From Mycolicibacterium llatzerense (GTDB taxonomy: Bacteria; Actinomycetota; Actinomycetes; Mycobacteriales; Mycobacteriaceae), in the NCBI RefSeq assembly GCF_000878195.1, contig NZ_JXST01000018.1, forward strand, positions 51,635 to 115,634: a stretch of 64,000 nt of DNA, written 5' to 3'. Below, in pieces: positions 61,843 through 64,000 of the stretch (its first letter is position 1; each line of letters opens with the position of its first letter). The notes beneath the pieces were generated by a model. The model did no database searches. It was not told the DNA's origin and was given only the letters and a program-made list of their open reading frames with translations. The position numbers and the translations under genes were made by a program.

Positions 61843-63255
61843 TCAGAGCGATGCGATGGCGGCCCGAACATGGGCCAAGATGCGGTGCGCCGACGTCGGC
61901 GCAGGGTGCGGCCCGGGATCGGCAGCCGCCAGGCCCGCCGCGCGAGCATGCACGAAGGCCGCCATGGCGGCCGCTTCACCGGGTGCGATGCCAGACGCCA
62001 GCAGGGCGCCGATGACGCCGGACAGCACGTCGCCGGATCCGGCTGTGGCAGCCCAGGATTGGCCGGCTGGGTTCAGGTAGGTCGGGCCGTCGGGATCGGC
62101 GATGACGGTGACGTTGCCTTTCAGCAGCACCGTGGCGCCGAGCCGTTCGGCCAGCGCGCGGGCGGCACCGACGCGGTCAGAACCCGGCGGATGTCCTGCG
62201 AGCCGGGCGAATTCACCGGCATGCGGCGTCAGCACCGTGGGCGCCGTACGGTCTGCGACCAGATCGAGATCGGCGGCCAGCAGGGTCAGGGCGTCGGCAT
62301 CGACGATCACCGGGAGGTCGGTGGCCAGCGCGAAGCGCAGTGCCTCGTCGCCGGCGGTGTCGATGCCGATACCCGGGCCGACCACCCAGGCCTGGACCCG
62401 CCCGGCTGCCGACGCATCCGACGCCGCAACGACTTCCGGCCAGTGCGACACCACCTCGGCGTGCGCGGAGCCGGCGTAGCGGACCATGCCGGAGGTGGCG
62501 GCGACGGCGGCACCGGTGCTGAGGATCGCCGCGCCTGGATAGGTGGCCGATCCGGCGAGTATCCCTTTCACACCCTGGCTGTACTTGTCGTCCGCCGGTC
62601 GCGGGACCGGCCAGCGGGTACGGATGTCGTGCGCTTCGAATCCCAGCAGCGCCGGCTCGGGCAGGTCCAGGCCGATGTCGATCAGTTCGACGCGCCCGCA
62701 GTCGGCCAGTCCGTGCACTGGTTTGAGTCCACCGAAGGTGACCGTCAGCGCGGCCCGTACGTGTGGGCCGTCGGCCGCGCCGGTCTGCACGTCGATACCG
62801 CTGGGCAGGTCGACGGCGACAACAGGCGCGGTGTTGGCGTCGAAAACGGCCGCGGCGTTGGGCCGCAGGGCTCCGGTGGCCCCGATGCCGACCACGCCGT
62901 CGATCACCAAATCCGTTGTCGGCGGGATCGTTTCGACGACGCGTCCACCTGCCTTGCGGAAGGCGGCCAGCGCTTTCACGTGAGTATGGTCCGGATTCAG
63001 CAGTACCGCTGTTGCGGCCGCACCGCGCCGGCGCAGGAAGGTGACAGCCCACAGCGCGTCGCCACCGTTGTCCCCCGAGCCGACGACGGCACAGACGCTG
63101 CGCCCGCTCACGCCACCCGTGTGGGCCTTGAGTTCGGTGGCGATCGCCGTCGCCAGCCCGTAGGCGGCCCGGCGCATGAGCACGCCATCGGGCAGCGATG
63201 CCAGCAGCGGCGCCTCGGCCGCGCGAATCTGGTCGGCGGTGTAGTAGTGCCGCAT
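61843..63255 (-). CDS. nnrD: Bifunctional NAD(P)H-hydrate repair enzyme
   Basis: A 470-residue fusion of NAD(P)HX epimerase (about residues 1-210, with GSGDNGGDALWAV and DLPSGIDVQTG) and ADP/ATP-dependent NAD(P)HX dehydratase (about 225-470, with KGILAGSATYPGAAILST, LTPHAGEFARL, KGNVTVI and TAGSGDVLSGVIGAL). It repairs damaged nicotinamide cofactors. The start MRHYYTADQIR at 63255 fits homologues; the longer reading from 63531 crosses a hairpin and another gene. Corresponds to Rv3433c, 19 bases before gadB. Confidence 0.96.
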   Translation of the reverse strand: MRHYYTADQIRAAEAPLLASLPDGVLMRRAAYGLATAIATELKAHTGGVSGRSVCAVVGSGDNGGDALWAVTFLRRRGAAATAVLLNPDHTHVKALAAFRKAGGRVVETIPPTTDLVIDGVVGIGATGALRPNAAAVFDANTAPVVAVDLPSGIDVQTGAADGPHVRAALTVTFGGLKPVHGLADCGRVELIDIGLDLPEPALLGFEAHDIRTRWPVPRPADDKYSQGVKGILAGSATYPGAAILSTGAAVAATSGMVRYAGSAHAEVVSHWPEVVAASDASAAGRVQAWVVGPGIGIDTAGDEALRFALATDLPVIVDADALTLLAADLDLVADRTAPTVLTPHAGEFARLAGHPPGSDRVGAARALAERLGATVLLKGNVTVIADPDGPTYLNPAGQSWAATAGSGDVLSGVIGALLASGIAPGEAAAMAAFVHARAAGLAAADPGPHPAPTSAHRILAHVRAAIASL

Positions 63256-63292
63256 AGCTCCGAAGGTTACGCAGATCCGCGCGCCCAGCGTC

Positions 63293-63333
63293 GGCTTGTG
63301 TGCGAACAATTGACGCAAGTTCGCACACAAGCC
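63293..63333. repeat. Perfect inverted repeat in the nnrD divergent region
   Basis: Arms GGCTTGTGTGCGAA (63293-63306) and TTCGCACACAAGCC (63320-63333) with a 13-base loop. Unlike the hairpins at 10231 and 60382 it lies between divergent genes, so a simple terminator role is unlikely. Less exact pairing (GCGC ... GCGC) extends on both sides. Confidence 0.7.
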
Positions 63334-63360
63334 AACATTCAGCGCGGATACCATCCCGCC

Positions 63361-63726
63361 ATGACCTACGGCTATCCGCCGCCGCCACCGGCCAAACCGC
63401 CGATCTCGAGCGGCGACCTCGCCGCGTCGATCAGCGCGCTGGTGCTCACCTACGTGGGCGGCGGCGTGGCCGCGTTCTTCGCGGTGTTCGCGATGGCGTT
63501 CACGGACTACTGCCCGCCCGCTACCTGCCACATCGACGCCGGCATCAACGCCATTGCCGCAGGCTTCATCGCGGCTGCGCTGGTTGCTCTCGCAGGCACC
63601 GTTTTCACCGTCATCCGGCTGGTGAAACGCCTGCGTGCCTGGCCGTTCGCCGTCGGCACCATGGGGCTGTGCGCCGTCCTGTGCCTGTTCGGCATCGGCG
63701 CCTACCTGGCGGCAGTGGGCGGCTGA
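63361..63726 (+). CDS. Small membrane protein of unknown function
   Basis: A 121-residue protein beginning MTYGYPPPPPAKPPISS, a proline-rich cytoplasmic start frequent in actinobacterial membrane proteins. Three hydrophobic segments follow: ISALVLTYVGGGVAAFFAVFA, AIAAGFIAAALVALAGTVF and TMGLCAVLCLFGIGAYLA. A pair of Cys in DYCPPATCHID, between helices 1 and 2, may be linked outside. No domain name can be given. The 175 bases after its stop hold no gene and lead, with falling GC, to the transposase start. Confidence 0.75.
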   Translation: MTYGYPPPPPAKPPISSGDLAASISALVLTYVGGGVAAFFAVFAMAFTDYCPPATCHIDAGINAIAAGFIAAALVALAGTVFTVIRLVKRLRAWPFAVGTMGLCAVLCLFGIGAYLAAVGG

Positions 63727-63901
63727 ACCTCAGAAGCCTGCACACCTGCTGGCCGGTTCCGCAACGCACTTGACGTTGGCGTCGACACGGCTTGGCGTGC
63801 GAAATCGACCACTCTCCGACGTCTCAAGACATCACAAATTTCGAGCCGATCCACCCCTTGTCGTTCGAACATATGTACTGCTTATCTGCTTAATTGGACC
63901 T

Positions 63902-64000
63902 ATGCTGGTCAGCATGGGTACTGCAGAGGGTGGGCCGGTCGGCGGGGTCGACTATCCGCGCACGTTCCAGGAGTTTCGGAGCTGGTTTCCCGATGAAGCG
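63902..64000 (+). mobile_element. IS1595-type transposase, 5' end (runs off the right edge)
   Basis: The first 33 codons of a transposase. DYPRTFQEFRSWFPDEA is the usual opening of the IS1595 family N-terminal zinc-ribbon region, normally followed by a CxxC outside this window. The start is ATG 63902 or ATG 63914, both in frame. The stretch 63800-63900 before it is lower in GC than the surrounding genes and may include the left end of the element, but no terminal inverted repeat could be shown without the other end. Confidence 0.75.

Noticed and set aside
59724..62015. A 763-codon plus-strand frame across alr and gadB
   Set aside because: It spans two well-conserved genes and an intergenic hairpin on the other strand, and shows no domain.
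63867..63886. SOS-box-like TCGAACATATGTACTG near the right edge
   Set aside because: Only the left half matches the LexA consensus; the second half fails at several positions.

Overview
The window is GC-rich chromosomal DNA from a mycobacterium, most likely a fast-growing Mycolicibacterium. The backbone genes run in the order known from the M. tuberculosis Rv3395c-Rv3433c region (recalled, not searched): imuA', guaA, a TetR/alkylsulfatase pair, choD, guaB3, guaB2, a DUF5319 gene, rsdA, sigD, an Rv3415c-like gene, whiB3, groEL1, groES, tsaD, rimI, tsaB, tsaE, alr, gadB and nnrD. Species cannot be fixed from the sequence alone.

Layout. 1-7.1 kb: the 5' part of SOS-controlled imuA', two Thr-rich lipoproteins, a secreted S53 peptidase coupled to a zinc-ribbon membrane protein, ctaD and a DUF732 protein. 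7.1-18.9 kb: GMP synthesis (guaA, guaB2, guaB3), the divergent TetR/AtsK-type dioxygenase pair around a perfect operator, cholesterol oxidase choD, the SigD/RsdA pair and whiB3. 18.9-34.5 kb: a complete group 1h-type [NiFe] hydrogenase island with a nickel permease, DUF6390 protein, hypA, hypB, small and large subunits, a chain of five poorly characterised genes, a maturation protease, two hypC genes, hypF, hypD and hypE. 34.5-42.8 kb: a K+/H+ antiporter divergent from a TrkA protein, an EthD/SnoaL pair divergent from a KstR-like TetR, OsmC, a diiron protein, an enoyl-CoA hydratase, a class III adenylate cyclase and a small secreted peptide. 42.8-45 kb: groEL1/groES under a perfect CIRCE operator. 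45-55.5 kb: a universal stress protein/DUF445/Abi-alpha operon, a PucR regulator, and a divergent operon of cytochrome P450, PDR-type reductase, Rieske oxygenase and a second ChoD-like oxidase. 55.5-64 kb: the tsaD-rimI-tsaB-tsaE t6A operon, a hydrolase, alr, gadB, nnrD, a small membrane protein and the first codons of an IS1595-type transposase.

How it fits together. The hydrogenase island carries what is needed to import nickel, assemble the Ni-Fe(CN)2CO centre and cleave the large-subunit tail, consistent with scavenging trace H2. The overlapping accessory genes after the large subunit are the best candidates for little-described biology: a NifU domain fused to a four-cysteine Rieske-like domain, DUF5947, DUF6084, a 446-residue protein and a 39-residue membrane peptide. 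The P450/Rieske/ChoD operon looks like an uncharacterised oxidative pathway, possibly for a steroid-like substrate. No tRNA, rRNA or CRISPR array was recognised.
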